A stretch of DNA of 64,000 nt from Anopheles merus (lineage: Eukaryota; Arthropoda; Insecta; Diptera; Culicidae): the NCBI RefSeq assembly GCF_017562075.2, contig NC_054083.1, positions 39,787,255 through 39,851,254 of the forward strand, read 5' to 3'. The notes under the pieces were generated by a model. It was given only the letters and a program-made list of their open reading frames with translations, had not been told where the DNA came from and did not search any database. Below are positions 12,578 through 25,100 of this stretch, in pieces. Every line of letters begins with the position of its first letter. The first letter of the stretch is position 1. The translations under genes were made by a program, and so were the position numbers.

Positions 12578-12619
12578 GTGTGTAAGTATCGCTTGATCTG
12601 CGCGAGTACACTTACACAC
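12578..12619. other. 10-bp perfect stem-loop containing a GTAAGTAT donor-like site
   Basis: GTGTGTAAGT pairs perfectly with ACTTACACAC across a 22-nt loop. The left arm runs into GTAAGTAT, a full insect donor consensus, but the preceding bases are TGT rather than MAG and no acceptor-framed exon is visible upstream. If transcribed on +, the donor would be partly hidden in the stem. Confidence 0.5.
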
Positions 12620-13861
12620 GCGTCGGCTTCAAGGAAGTGTCCGGCCCGTGATCGGTCGCCGGAATCCCGATCTCCCGGAGGGCCGTCGTGAACGTGTTAT
12701 TTATTTGCACTGTAATTTAATTCAATCAAAAAGTCACAACAGTGCTCGGTCGGCCGCGTACTTTTTGCGGTCGTGCGTTGGAAAATAGATTTGCGGCAGG
12801 CAGTTTGCGCACCGAGAGGGAAGAGGGAAGCCAAACGTAATAATTTATTAGTGGAGCACGCGCCCGGGCATGCGTAATCAGGTTGGCAGCAGGACAAAGC
12901 ACGGGGATTTGAGCAGAGGAACGGCCGCTTCGAGTGTCGCCTAGAATTTGTTTGGAACTTATATACAATTTAGCTAGCAATTCGGTTAAGACATTGTGGA
13001 CACTGTACAACTCCTGTTGCACATTATCAATCCAAACGAGCAACAGCTCATGAAAACGGTCACGCACATCACAACCGGGAAGCTGGTGCTGGTATTCAAG
13101 TGCCGTTCAAAAATGGTGCAAATTAAATTTCATAAAATTATGATCGTCACCTGACGCTTGTTATGATTTGAATGAGCGGGGTGGGTTGGCGTTTTGCTTC
13201 CAGCACAATTATAGCCCACAATTAAAGGCACTGACAACTGGTGGAACCCTGCTGCGTGCGCACTTGTTAAGCTGTTTCAGGAAATTAAAGAGCTGCATTG
13301 ATGTAGCTTGCAGCAATCGGGGTAGATTATCAACTGCAGCTGAAGGAGGAGAGTGTTTACTCCCGTGCCGGGCATGCTTTTTATTGGTAGAGGAAGCGAT
13401 GCAACAAGGCCCGAGGAAGATTAAAACCAGAGTAACAAGGAAGTGATATTTGACACTGTTTTAGATTTTTGCCACAATTTAATAATTTTTTAATATTATT
13501 TATGATGGTTGTTGGTGTGTTTGTGGACTATTTCTCTAATATTTATTATTAGTACAGGTATTTTTTCAATTATTATTAAAATTACAATCCTTGCATCTCA
13601 ATGACTCAATGCAGCACAAACAAACTTGAGAAGATTGAAGTTTACTACCAGAAATGTACACGAAGAATGATCAAAAGATTACAAAAGACAAACAGACAAT
13701 CGAGATAAAATAAAACGGCAGCATATGATTTTTTGTGCCGAAATAAAATGAACACCAACGTTCACCAGTCGCAAAAGCCATCATCATTACCAAATTATAA
13801 GATAAAATCAGTATTGCAACATCTCCGAGCCTTATACGGCGCACGGCGAATCAATCAACCC

Positions 13862-13880
13862 CGTTGCCAACCTGGCAACG
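13862..13880. promoter_or_regulatory. X-box-like palindrome (RFX half-sites)
   Basis: CGTTGCCA, ACC, TGGCAACG: perfect 8-bp arms. The half-sites GTTGCC and GGCAAC are those of RFX X-boxes, but the gap between them is 5 nt whereas functional X-boxes normally have 1-3. It may be a chance palindrome or a single half-site target. Confidence 0.3.
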
Positions 13881-16800
13881 CTTGTCAACTCCAGGTGCCA
13901 AACTATAGTCAAACAAATGACGCATGTTCTGTTGACGCTGCCCTAATGCTAGGCCCTACTGGTGTAGCCGTTCCCGTTCCCAGGGAGGCCCCCACCCGAT
14001 TGCAACATCGCACTTACTCTTGTGCTTGCGGACCTAGATTTTGCACCGAAAATTCCAATCCTTTCTTTCGCTGCTTACCAATGTGGCGTTGCGTAATGTT
14101 TTGTTGTTTTTTGTTCCTTGCTTCTCTCCTCCTGCTGACACCAAATTTCGTACACCCAACGTACGCGTTTGGGTATGGGCCCGCTCCCCAAATGACCCAT
14201 TTGCGTTGTGCGGCGGGGTCTATCACAGGAACCGCCCTGCAGTGTGTAATACCCGCATAATGTTTTAAGCTGCGCGCCAGCCTCCCGAATGTTGGCCGGG
14301 GGTAGTAGCTGAGAAGTTAGAAAAGAGTTTTGCCTATTAGCGGGGAGATAGCGAGTGGATGGAAATCCTACGCACAGAGGGGCACCACAGGGCTCCGAGG
14401 TTCGAAATAAAGGAAAAAGACAATCATTATTTCCACAGGCTTAAATTTGGCCATGCGAGCGCGCGGACTCATGCGGAGAATTATGATTTGAAGGGGGGAA
14501 CTTTTGGGTTTTTGATGGTGATGGTTAAAATTCTCCATAACGCAAGAAACAGCTGCTACAAGGCGTGTTTTTAGTGCCACATTCAAGCTTAAGAATTAAC
14601 AAGACAGACACGTGACGGTTGAGGACTTTCAAAACACGTTGAGACACATGGCTTGACCTGATAATAGGTTACACGAATAAAGTGCGCATATGAACAGGGG
14701 TTTCAGTTAGCTACTTCGCACTAAATAGTATATAAAAAACAACCTCTCTTTCTCTCGCTCTCTCTCTGTCTGAAATGGGGTCAGTTTTGCAAGGACGCTG
14801 CAAAACAACCATCGGCCTTGCTAAAGAAAAAAAGGAACTCGAACCTTTGCGGTGTACCAGGAACAATAGTGGTATCGAAAATGAAAGTTGGCAAAGCCGA
14901 AAGAGCCGCATTGAACCTACTGCCAGCCAGCCCGTCATGTATTCGACATCGTCTGCACCAAGCGACGAACGTACTGTCTGGAGTAAGATGTTTTTTCCTT
15001 GGTTGGGCGGTACACTTTATCTGTAATTTGTGCACACACCTCTCACTAATTATCCCACGTTTTTTGGATGCAAATCAGGTGAAACATCTTTTTTACGCGA
15101 TGTACGTTGCAGCCCACTTGCCGTCACAATGTGCAATTGATCACTTAATATTGCAGTCGGGGAACAGTTTTTTTGGACGCCAATTTCTTTAAACATGGTG
15201 CGTGACTAGGTGCTAAACAATTATCAGAACACTATCGATGCGCATGGAGGGAAAATATTGCCCAAAATGTGGTCAAAATGTGTTCTGGAGAATAAAATTG
15301 TAAATTTTATAATTAAAAATGGCATTCTAAAATATAAGTACAGCTTCTATCTTTACTGTACTTCATTCTTTATTTTATATTCATTTTTGTAAAATTTATA
15401 CGTACCCATTGTGTATAGTTCTTCTACTGCAAGCATGAATAAATTACCAAACGTGTCTGTCAATTAGGCCGAACACTGTTTCGGGCTTCCGCTTTTGTTT
15501 TCAACACACTTCACTACCAACGGCAGCATGTAAAAAGCACACCAAAGCTGGAAAGCGAAAAGCATAAAGCATGATAGATTATTACATTTAACAACACGTT
15601 TGGCCAAAAAACCAGTCATGGCTCAAACATTCCATAAAAGGATTGCTTAAATCGGTGCATTAATTTTTATTGACAAGCTTTATGGTAGGTACACGCCAGA
15701 AAATATGGTATCAAACCCGATTGAACGTGTTAAAAAGGGCTACAATTTGCATGACACCCGGAACTCTGTGTTTTTTGGTGGTGTCAAAATGTGTAGCAGT
15801 AATTACACGCTTAACAAGTAAGGACTTTCTTCTTTAAGTTGTTGCAAACAACTCTACAAGATGCTAAGGAATTCAATAAATTAGATTGGAGCTTTCCTTC
15901 CATAACATCAGTACTCAGTTATCTGTTTTCTATAATAAGTTAATATAATAAGTAATAAGGAAGAAATTGAGTATATCTTTGTCGTTCCCCATGATCAATA
16001 AAAAATGGGGTTTTAATTATTTTATGTGTAGTGTAGAGGCACTCGTAAACACAACCATTGAATTGAATTCATAACTCATACAATTAACTACCGTCGAGCA
16101 AAGTGTCCAATAAATATAGCTCACTCGTGTGTACCATTTATGACACAACGGAATGCAGAAAAGAAACGATACAACAGAAGAAATCAACTTGACTCACTCT
16201 AAACTCCAGATTAAAATGCCAGCTGCAATCAAAAGTAGATAAAGTAGGTGACGGCGTACTGCATTTGCTGCGCTACGCGCACCGCAACCACTTGCGCGCG
16301 TTTGCAAACAAATAAGGAAGAGCTTACCCCCAGGTCGGCAGCAGCAGGCTGTTGTCACCATAGCAAATCAACATAATCAAATGCGCACCACCGGCAACTC
16401 CGACACTGTACGCTGTCTTCCCGTTTTCCCTCGCTAATGAACTCACTCAGCAAATAAACACTCTCACCACCGGTGTGTGTCATACCGTTCACGTTCAGAT
16501 CGCTCCAGCTCGTTTGAATTTATGGACAGGACTTACCGGGGACACCTATTTAAGTGTGTGTCCCCTCCTGTTCAGAAGTGCTTCTGTGGTATGCTTTTCT
16601 GGCACTTGCACTTGGCGCTGGATTGTTGTTGCATACGCCGCTGCAGATAAATTTGATGTGTAAAGCGCACACCGAGTCGCGCACGGACGTCGCACATTGC
16701 GTGTGGGGATCGATTAACATAACTTAATTAAAAAAGCAGCGCACCCATTCGTTTTGGCTGCAACGGGTGACAAGTGTTCGAGACCGGAGCGCGAGATACA

Positions 16801-18173
16801 TCTGTTAATGGATGGTTGGAGTATTTTTTTATCCTAACCCAATGTGGATGGTCCGTTTTTTTTACCCTCCCCTCACCAAAGAAACAAATCATTCCCTGGA
16901 AGGAAGGGTACGTAAAAAACGGAACAAGAAGCGAAAGTGAAAGCGGTTTGCGAGCGCGCGGGGGGTTTGGTGATCGGCGATCGGATCAGAATGAAAAATT
17001 GTATCGCGATGAGCAGAGCATTGGTTTGCAATTTAGCATATTTAACATTTTCACACCGCCGAAAGGGAATGAAGTTGTCTATAAGTGGGCAAAAACACGG
17101 CTCGGCATGTTTTATTGATGGATAGAAAACACATAAATTAGTGCGAGCAAAATAAGGCGTTCGAAGCGGAGAGAGTGAGAGAGAGAGCGTGGTAGAAAAG
17201 GAAGGAGAAAGACACACTCATCATCTTTTTTTGTTGTTTCTTGTGCAGCCTTTTTTGCACCGATAATAAGATGGTGCTAATTCAGTGCTTTTATAACTGA
17301 TCGATCGAACACAAGAAACACGCTCATAAAACAATGCATGATTAGTGAGCATATTCGTATCGTTTGCATCGTTAGTGGCATAAGGTGGAGAGCTAACCTG
17401 TTTTTGACCCGCAACTGGTGGCTGTAAACACGCGTCTCCAACGCAATTAATCGGTGCACTGTTTAATTCCTTTCCGAACCCGAAGACGGATCGGCAATTG
17501 ATGAAATCGGCAGCGCACAAGCCGACCGGACTCGTGCCAATAAACCGCCGACAATCATTCGCACTCTCTTCCCGGTCTAACCCTCGCGTAGGGGGACCTC
17601 TTTCCTCGTCGGTTTCGTCGCTGCTGCAAGAGTTGAAGTCTCCCGTTGTTGCCCTTTTATCGACATTTGAGATTCTGCGAGATTGCGCGGGAGCGAGAAA
17701 CACGTTCCACCTTCGCACGGTGCTCCAGACTGAAGCACCCCAGATTGTCCTCGGTCTTTGTCTTGCACCCTTGCACCTGGAGGGTGATATTTTTATTAAT
17801 TTATTGGTATCAAATCAATTTCAAACGTTATTTTTTGTCCTCCTGTCCTTATCTCGCGTTCTCTGTCTTTCTTTTCCATCCACAAGACGGACAGCACACG
17901 CGCGCGTTATCCAAGAGTAGCAAGAGCTCCTCGACGACCGATCGCTATCTCGACGCTATTTGAAGCGATTTTGCGGAACGGACTTGCACCTCGGAGACTA
18001 ACTTTCCTCGCTTCCACCATCGCTATCGGTTGCATTAAATCATTAATTTTCATATTTGGCATGAGCGGTCGGGGAGACTGTTGGCGTTGACGCAGTCGTT
18101 TGCTGTTGTCGTTTTCGTACTCTGTTATGAATGACAATTTCCTTCGCTGGCGCTGGGTGGAATGATGGAAAAC

Positions 18174-18194
18174 CTGTGTGTGTGTGTGTGTGTG
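18174..18194. repeat. (GT)n microsatellite
   Basis: About ten GT units followed by a short G run. Confidence 0.9.
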
Positions 18195-18818
18195 GGGGTG
18201 CTATCAAGCCTTGGCTTGCCATTTCCTTCGGGAACAACTGGCGAGCAGTGCAGTGGGTTTGACGGTTGTTGCCCAGTTTTCACTTCACGATCTGTTGCTG
18301 CTCCCTTGTTCACTCCCCACCGGTGTGCCAACCGTATCCGTCGTCCGGTTCTGTTTATGGTTTGGCCTTTTGTGGACAGCTGATTTTCTCTTTCCCCGAC
18401 ACTTTGCGGACACAATCCTACACTCACTCGTTGAACACACACATTCGCACGCACGCACACCTGGCGCAGTCGCTGTCTGTGGGGCAGAACGTTCAGTCCG
18501 ATCAATCGAACCACACGAGGTATTAATAAATCATATTGATCGTGAAGTGAAGATATGCGTTACCTCCGCAGCACTGCGCACACTCCGGACACGCTGGTCA
18601 ACACTGCTATTGACAGTTCGGTGCAGTGCGATCGGGTTTAGTAGCAGTTCGGTAAGGAAGTTCATTCGGCGCTGACAGGTGATTAATTATTATCGCCGGG
18701 AAGGGATCGCAGGAATCCTCTTGATCGCCTCCAAAACGGTTGGACAAATACTGCCATTTCAGTTGGCGTAAGTGCATTTTGATGAATGATGACGTGAAAC
18801 TGAGAAGTTCCTTCTAAA

Positions 18819-18839
18819 AACTCCCTTTAAAAGGGAGTT
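18819..18839. repeat. Near-perfect palindrome at the edge of hAT-like element 2
   Basis: AACTCCCTTT, one A, AAAGGGAGTT. It overlaps the presumed left flank and first bases of the element at 18838. It might be a target-site feature or chance. Confidence 0.7.
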
Positions 18840-19404
18840 GTGATGGGTAAGGTTGACAAAAAACCCGTAGTTGACTCCCATCTGACGCCAATAACTACGG
18901 AAGTTAGGTCCAACATTATTTGGAGTCTTTCAGAATCGTCTGGAGCCGTCCGGAATTGTCTGGAACTTTCTATCCGGAATCAACTGGAGTTATCCGAAGT
19001 CGTCCGGAGTGATCCGGAGACATCCGAAGTCGTCCGGCGTCTTCTAGAGTCGTCCGAAGACTTCCGGAGTCTTCTGGAGTCGGGGTCTTTCGGAATCGGA
19101 GTCTTCTGGAGTCGGGGTCTTTCGGAATCGGAGTCGTCCGGAGTCGGCCGGAAGACTCCGACTCCAACGGATTTCGGACGCCTCTGGACGACTCCAGATG
19201 ACTCCGGATGACTCTTGATGGCTCTGGACGACTCCGGATGACTCTGGACGACTCCGAATGACTCGGAGCAACTCTGGACGACTCCAAAAGACCAAACGAT
19301 TTCGGAAGATTCCCAACGACTCCGGGCGACTTCGGATGACACCGGGCGAGTCTGACCGGCTCCAGACGATTCCAAACGGCTCTAGACGAAAGAGCCCATC
19401 ACCA
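18838..19404. mobile_element. Second hAT-like foldback minisatellite element
   Basis: The left end TTGTGATGGG and the right end, read on the opposite strand, TGGTGATGGG, resemble the ends of the element at 2470-3090. The interior again consists of degenerate units around GGAGTCGTCC. From about 18930 to 19145 they read on +, and from about 19155 to 19390 as their reverse complement (GACGACTCC), giving a foldback roughly 460 bp long with its turn at about 19150. A subterminal hairpin, CCGTAGTT with AACTACGG, lies at 18865-18900. The flanking 8-mers AAAGGGAG and AATAAGAG match at only 5 of 8 positions, so the target duplication is decayed or absent. There is no transposase. The family link to the first element rests on shared ends and shared architecture. 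Confidence 0.72.
19067..19130. repeat. Perfect 32-bp tandem duplication within the array
   Basis: The 32-bp unit beginning GAGTCTTCTGGAGTCGGGG occurs twice without a mismatch (19067-19098 and 19099-19130). In an otherwise degenerate array this indicates recent slippage or unequal exchange. Confidence 0.95.
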
Positions 19405-19412
19405 AATAAGAG

Positions 19413-22109
19413 TCCAATTAACTAGTTCTTTAGTTAGTTTTTTCAAGGTCGAATTGCAAACTAAATATGGTTGTTGTGCAATGAGTTGCATAATTCAACT
19501 TTTGGGTCGTCTGAAACTTCACCAAAAAGCATTCCTAAAAAACGACCTAACTTTCAATCCAAACCAAATGTCAGTCACACCGTGAGAACCCGATTCCTTC
19601 TTACATTCGCTGTCATTGCCTCATTTCCTCATACAGGCCTTTAAATTTCACTTACACTTACTCTTTAACCCACCGTGCTGATTTCACATGCATCTTCCTG
19701 CTGCATTATTCCGAAAATTGATTTTACCGCACCAATCACTGTCACAGGCAGCAATACCGGTTTTGTCCTTCACCGGGTGCGCTTTTAGATCAACTCAAAA
19801 GGCACCTGTCGCCCCGGACAAACCACAAAGTGCCTTAAAATATGCCACAAATTTCGTTCCATTAACTGCGCGACCGCACCGAACTAAGTGGCGAGCGATT
19901 ATGTTTAAAGGACGCATTTTCTTTTCATTTCACTATCCTCCCCTGATCCCACTCAACATTGCATTCGAGTTGGGGTGCGCACGCTCTCTCAAGTGCAAGC
20001 TCAGCGAACTCTGATGTCAGCGAACGGTTCACGCAAGAAGTACCATTACATATTCTCCCGGAGCCGGCTTGGAGACAACTGTTCCAAATAGCGTCACCAG
20101 TGCTGCATAAGGTCGGACTCTCTCTCTCTTCCTTCGTCAGCCATCCTTCTTCGCCGTCCGCAAATGGAAACGTGCAAACATACATACATAAAAAAAACAA
20201 CCGTTCACTTCACTCACTTTCCTCCGCATCCGTGCCTCAACCATTGGATCACAAACATGGCATAAGATCTGTTGTAGATTAAGCAATTATCTGCTCTTTA
20301 AGCGCGCAATGTCGCCCCTGACCATACGACGAGTGCTGCGGGGTCCTCCCCGGTTCGCTCGCACGGTACAGGCGGTCGGGTTGATTCTGCGCTGACCGAG
20401 GCAGCTCGCCAGCTCCCATCGATTGATCCGGCGGGAGAGATAATCTCTTGACGCGATATGATTGGAACCGCACGTTTCATAAATACACACAGGCGCACGC
20501 GGGGACACTCGCAGAAATAGATTACGCGGCGCTGCGGAGTACTTACCGGCCTCTCGAGGTGCTAGGCGCTCGTGGAGTGTCACGATCACGATGTGTGCGC
20601 CTAGCCAGCTTGCGGTTTTTCCCCCTAAAACCCTAATCGAGCTAACTAACTATCAAAACCTTCAAATCAGGAGCGACAACAGAGGGAGGCGAGGGCAGTG
20701 GGAGTGAGTTTATTTGTGGGAGAGCAACGCGAACGCATTCAATGGCTGGGTAAATTGAAAGCGAAAGCTACTTCAGCATGGTTTAAAAGCCTGTAACTAT
20801 GTTTTTTCTTCTTTCTCGTACGCTTGAGTTGCGGGATGCGGGATGAAATTGACTCAGAAAACGTTACCAACGTTCGAGAAGAATTTCTCGCGTCCCTGCT
20901 CGATCGTCTACTGGGGGCCCAATAGATGCGGGCTTGCGGGGGGGGGGGGGGGGGGGGTTAGTTTTGCAGATATCCTCCTCGATCCCTTCCTATCCGCGCC
21001 AACCGACAATTGCAATTCGCACGCACATCATCACCACGCAGTTGGTGCGATCGATTGGTTCGATCGAGCGGACCAGTTGGCGGTGGTGGCGCACAGAGGA
21101 TACAGACGAAACCGGACACCCGCACCGAACGCCAATTTCGTTCGCGACTCGTACAGGCGCGCACTCGCGCGTCCGCGAATCGTGAAGAGTCTCCACGGTC
21201 GGCCGATCGGAGGGAAAACCGCGCACCAAACGTGGCGACATTCTTAAGCTTCATTAAAAAATAAATGCTAATAGTAAACACTTCTCTAAAAGGGGCTTTG
21301 CGTGGCGGGCAACAGCTCTCGGTGTACAGCTGATCAGTACTTAGCCGGGGCTGCTCTTGAGCTTGGTCGCTGGGTGAGACAGGGAGCAGCAAACATGTAC
21401 GCGAGGTAGTTTACGCGAGAAAAAAAGACTACTCCAAGACGATCGAAACCGTGCTGCTAGGGAAAAGAGGCGTAAAGCGATGCGGTTGCCGTTGGTTCAT
21501 TAAATCATGGCCAGGTTTTGCGAATTTGTTATGCTACAATGTTTCAGTCTTATTGTAGATTTGCCTATGCATTTTTTGTAGTACATTTATATGTAGTATA
21601 CACTAAAAGATGTGAAGCTATCTTTTTCAATTAGTTAAATAATTAAACGAGAATCAAGCAAACTGTTTCATCTTTTTCAACTTTTTCTACTTCACTATTG
21701 AGAAGTTGTAACATGATTTGCGACGACATGAATATACTGTTGTGATTTCAAGTGCCTAAAAATGGTGATATTGTCGACTTCAAGTGTTAATCTATCCAAA
21801 AAAATTAGTCTTTTTAATTATGTATAATTAATTTACTTCTTTTCGAAACCTATGACCATCCCTTGCTGGCTTAAATCACGCTTTAATTGCACTATGCAAA
21901 GCATCTAAAAGCTAACTTAGCTGTGTTGCACACTCTGTTGAGTGCCAACTCTTCCCAACGTGCGGTCAACGCGACGCGCGGACGTGCTCTTCTCCGGCCA
22001 ACACTCGGGAGCAATTAGTTGAGTCATTAGCTTTCGTGAAAGAATTTCCATTGAACGGCGAACGTCGTTGTCGTCGTCCTGTACCCAGCCAACAATTTCC
22101 GAAGGCGCC
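19413..22109. other. Non-coding DNA with GC-richer block
   Basis: The 20.3-21.4 kb block is GC-rich, with overlapping open frames on both strands that I do not recognise. A 20-nt pure G run lies at 20938-20957. From 21.5 to 21.9 kb it is AT-rich. No exon or RNA gene was seen. Confidence 0.6.
20938..20957 (+). repeat. Homopolymer G tract (20 nt)
   Basis: An uninterrupted run of 20 G on +. It can form G-quadruplex structures and is prone to sequencing and assembly length error. Confidence 0.9.
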
Positions 22110-22187
22110 CCGTGTAAAAAATTTTTACTTTAAGCTTTCCTTAAGTTTTTACACTAGCAGCAGCTAAAGTAAAAACTTTCAGCACGG
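22110..22187. other. 78-nt stretch with two mutually exclusive hairpins
   Basis: Fold 1 pairs CCGTG (22110-22114) with CACGG (22183-22187) and TTTTTACTTTAAGC (22122-22135) with GCTAAAGTAAAAA (22163-22175), with one bulge. Fold 2 pairs GTGTAAAAA (22112-22120) with TTTTTACAC (22146-22154). The left bases are shared, so both cannot form at once. The size is that of a pre-miRNA, but I recognise no known miRNA seed, and the stem is AU-rich. Function unknown. Confidence 0.5.
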
Positions 22188-25100
22188 CACAAACCGACAC
22201 ACACATTCAAATGCTTGGATTGCTGGTCCTGCTTACGCATACATTTGTATTTATCCCTCCCCTTATATTTTCGGATTGCTGGTTGTAGTAGTGACGCTTT
22301 TTCTTTTTGCTTTATGCACACTTTCGCATGCTATTTATTGGTGTTACTCTTTCCACATGCGTTTTGGCACACTCACACTCTGTATACGGCAGGATGCTTC
22401 ACCCCTTCCAAATGCTGCGGTTGCTTTCTATTACCCTTCCTCTCGTTCTTCCTTCTACCCTCTGCGCTAGGATATCCTCGACTGGTGCTGCGCGTGTTCA
22501 GCCGGCGCCTGTCTGGAAATGACGTCACGGACTGGTGCTCATTTCAAGGAGCCGTATCCTAGGCGTCCTTGAAGTGCGCTCTTCTACGAAAGAGCTGTAA
22601 TGAAATCTGTTGATGAAAATTAACCAATAATTAATCCATGTTTTTTATAACAAACTAAACAATATTTTGCACATAGGATTATAGAAACGCTTACCTTTAT
22701 ATTTTAAAACCGGACACCGTTTTCCTTCTGTCGATCGTTTTGCGGGATGTTGGCAACCGTCGATTAACATGCGCGTGCACTGTAACTTTTTAGACGACAA
22801 GCGTTAGTTGAATGTATCCATTGAAGCACACACGAGGATAAGAAACTTACCTTAGAAAATTACAAGGATAAATCATTCCATATTTGAAGAAGAAGGAACA
22901 CGGCACAAAACGTAAACGAGCAAAGTACGGGGCACAAGAAATCACACATCACTCCAACACATCCTTCCACAGTGAAAGTTCTGGACAGACTGAGGATGCC
23001 TAACACCCGGATGAGCGCGATAGCAGAAAAATCATGGGAGATCGAGAGAGATGTGTAGTCTCGGTTCAGCGGAATACGCATGCAGATGCATGCGTGTGTG
23101 TCACTCGAAGGATATCGGTTTCCCCTTCTCCCGTTTTTCGTTCATAGGCCACACGATCGGCGTTGTGCCGTCCAAAATCTAGAGAAAGAAGACATGCTCT
23201 CTCGCTTTGGCACACAGGAAAGTTTTCCAATAGCTTCGGTTTTGCTGGTTGGGTAGCATCGTTCGCGAAGCAACCGGGTCCAATCAACCGGCGCGAAGAT
23301 TATGGAGCGCGGGCGGCGCGTTTCTTCTTCACCCTCAAAGCCGGGGTTCGGGTCCCTTGGCGAATGCTCGAACGACGATTAGCTCCTTGTACCGCGAGCA
23401 GCAGAACATGAAATTGATTTAACGGGCCTGTCACCGCTTCCCAGTCCTTCCGTTGGATGTGCGGCAGATGTGGACGTGACCGCAGCCAGCCGACCGAATC
23501 AGAAACCATAGAAGGCGGGTCCAGTCTCCATCTAAACGCTGCCGCTTTGCACCGAACGTGAGGCTCGCGTTCCTTCCGCCAAAAAGAGGGGTACGGGTGG
23601 GTGGAGTTTTCCCTTTCGTCGGGCAGATGTGTTGGGAACTGTTACCGCAATGGTTTGGGGAAAGTAAAATTCAAGATCACGACGCCCCCGGTATCGGTTA
23701 CGTTTTGCGGTTACGGGCTTGGGCCGCGGGTGCACCGTCCTCCGCGAGAGTTTTCCCTTTCGTTTGGAGCCGCTGGAGCCGAATTAGCCGCATGCGTTAC
23801 ACACGCATGCGAAAAGGAAATTCTTTAGCTAGGTGAATGGTCAAACCGTTTAGCTTTTAGCGAGAAAAAGTACACAGTGAAGTTACATGCGTTGGTATTT
23901 CACGTTCGGCTGAGTGCAGGGAAGGAATCGTTTTCCCAAAGCCCAAACGGTTGTGCTGATGTTGTACGAACAAATGAAAGCGTATGATTGCAATCGCAAA
24001 TCATGTAACGATTTTATCATGTTCAATTATTCATTTAAATTTGGTGTCCCTTGAGCTCTTGGCTTGCGTTGCGAAACGCCGTCCCCCATTGCGCAAACGA
24101 ATGCGCATTGCGAGCTACCGAAACAACCGATACACGATCGGCAATCGTTTTGGGGCTGTGCGACATGTTCCCGTTTTGCAAACATTCGTTGCGTATTTGT
24201 CAGCATACATTCCACACCGCAGGTACATTGCGGTGCGTTTTTCCTGTTTGCGGTAGAACCGAGGGAAGAGCTCGACATCTGTGTGGGGTAAAGTCGTAGA
24301 AGCTCGAGCTCGGTCGAGCATGCGCCAGTGTAAAAGTGACATGCATTGGTGCAACGAACTAAGAAGCACGTGCGCTGCTTGTAACGAAGCCTGCTTACAT
24401 GAGAGGTTAAGTAAATGAGCTACGATACGGTTTTGTTAGTTGCGTTTTTGCCAATTAATGGTGAATTTGAGGGACTGAAAAAAAGAGTTCCAAATGAGGT
24501 AAAACGTTTCACTGGAATAAAGTTGAATTCGAAGATTGAATTGAAAATTTTAATTTATTATATTTAAGTTATAAAAAGTCATTTTTTAATTAAATTAATC
24601 ATGAATTTACTAATGAGCCGACAAACGTGTATAATAGCTTGCCTCATTTTTCACGCCGCCTGCCGGATGTAATAAAAGAAACTCCAGAAATTATGTTCCA
24701 TCTCGTGCACCACCATCAATTCTATCGTTCTGAGCGTGCCGTGGCATAACAACACCCACAAAGGGCGTGCATTTTTGGTGACCTAATTTGTTTTGCTTTG
24801 GACGTTTCAAAACACTGCCTTTCCCTTTCCCCACCTCAAAGCCTGCCGATGCGGGGTAGCATATACGACGCCGGAAGGAATAACATAACAGAAAACATAA
24901 TCAAAAGCAGACAGTGTGACTTCTTCCCACGACTCCCCATGTTCTCCCACTGCACCCACCATACCTTGGAGAAGCGCTGTGTATAGATGTGTAGAAAACA
25001 AAACGTGTGTTTATTTCTGAACGCGTGTTAATGATTGAGTTTGTTTGGGGGCTGAAAAAGAACTCCACCGAAGCAGTTGGGATTTTCTCTTTCAGGAATG

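Larger units (their letters stand above)
11366..18837. other. Non-coding DNA, alternating GC- and AT-rich
   Basis: A GC-richer block at about 12.3-13.1 kb contains two perfect short hairpins (12499-12516 and 12578-12619). AT-rich blocks lie at 13.45-13.75 and 15.2-16.25 kb. The 14.74-14.77 kb stretch is CT-rich. A GAGA patch lies at 17168-17188 and a GT tract at 18174-18194. The longest frame (11459-12028, + strand) has no domain or composition that I would call coding. Confidence 0.6.

Noticed and set aside
22842..22865. Ratchet point on -
   Set aside because: On - the sequence reads ...TTTTCTAAG|GTAAGT. An AAG acceptor is rare and the pyrimidine tract is interrupted, so it does not balance the + strand sites.
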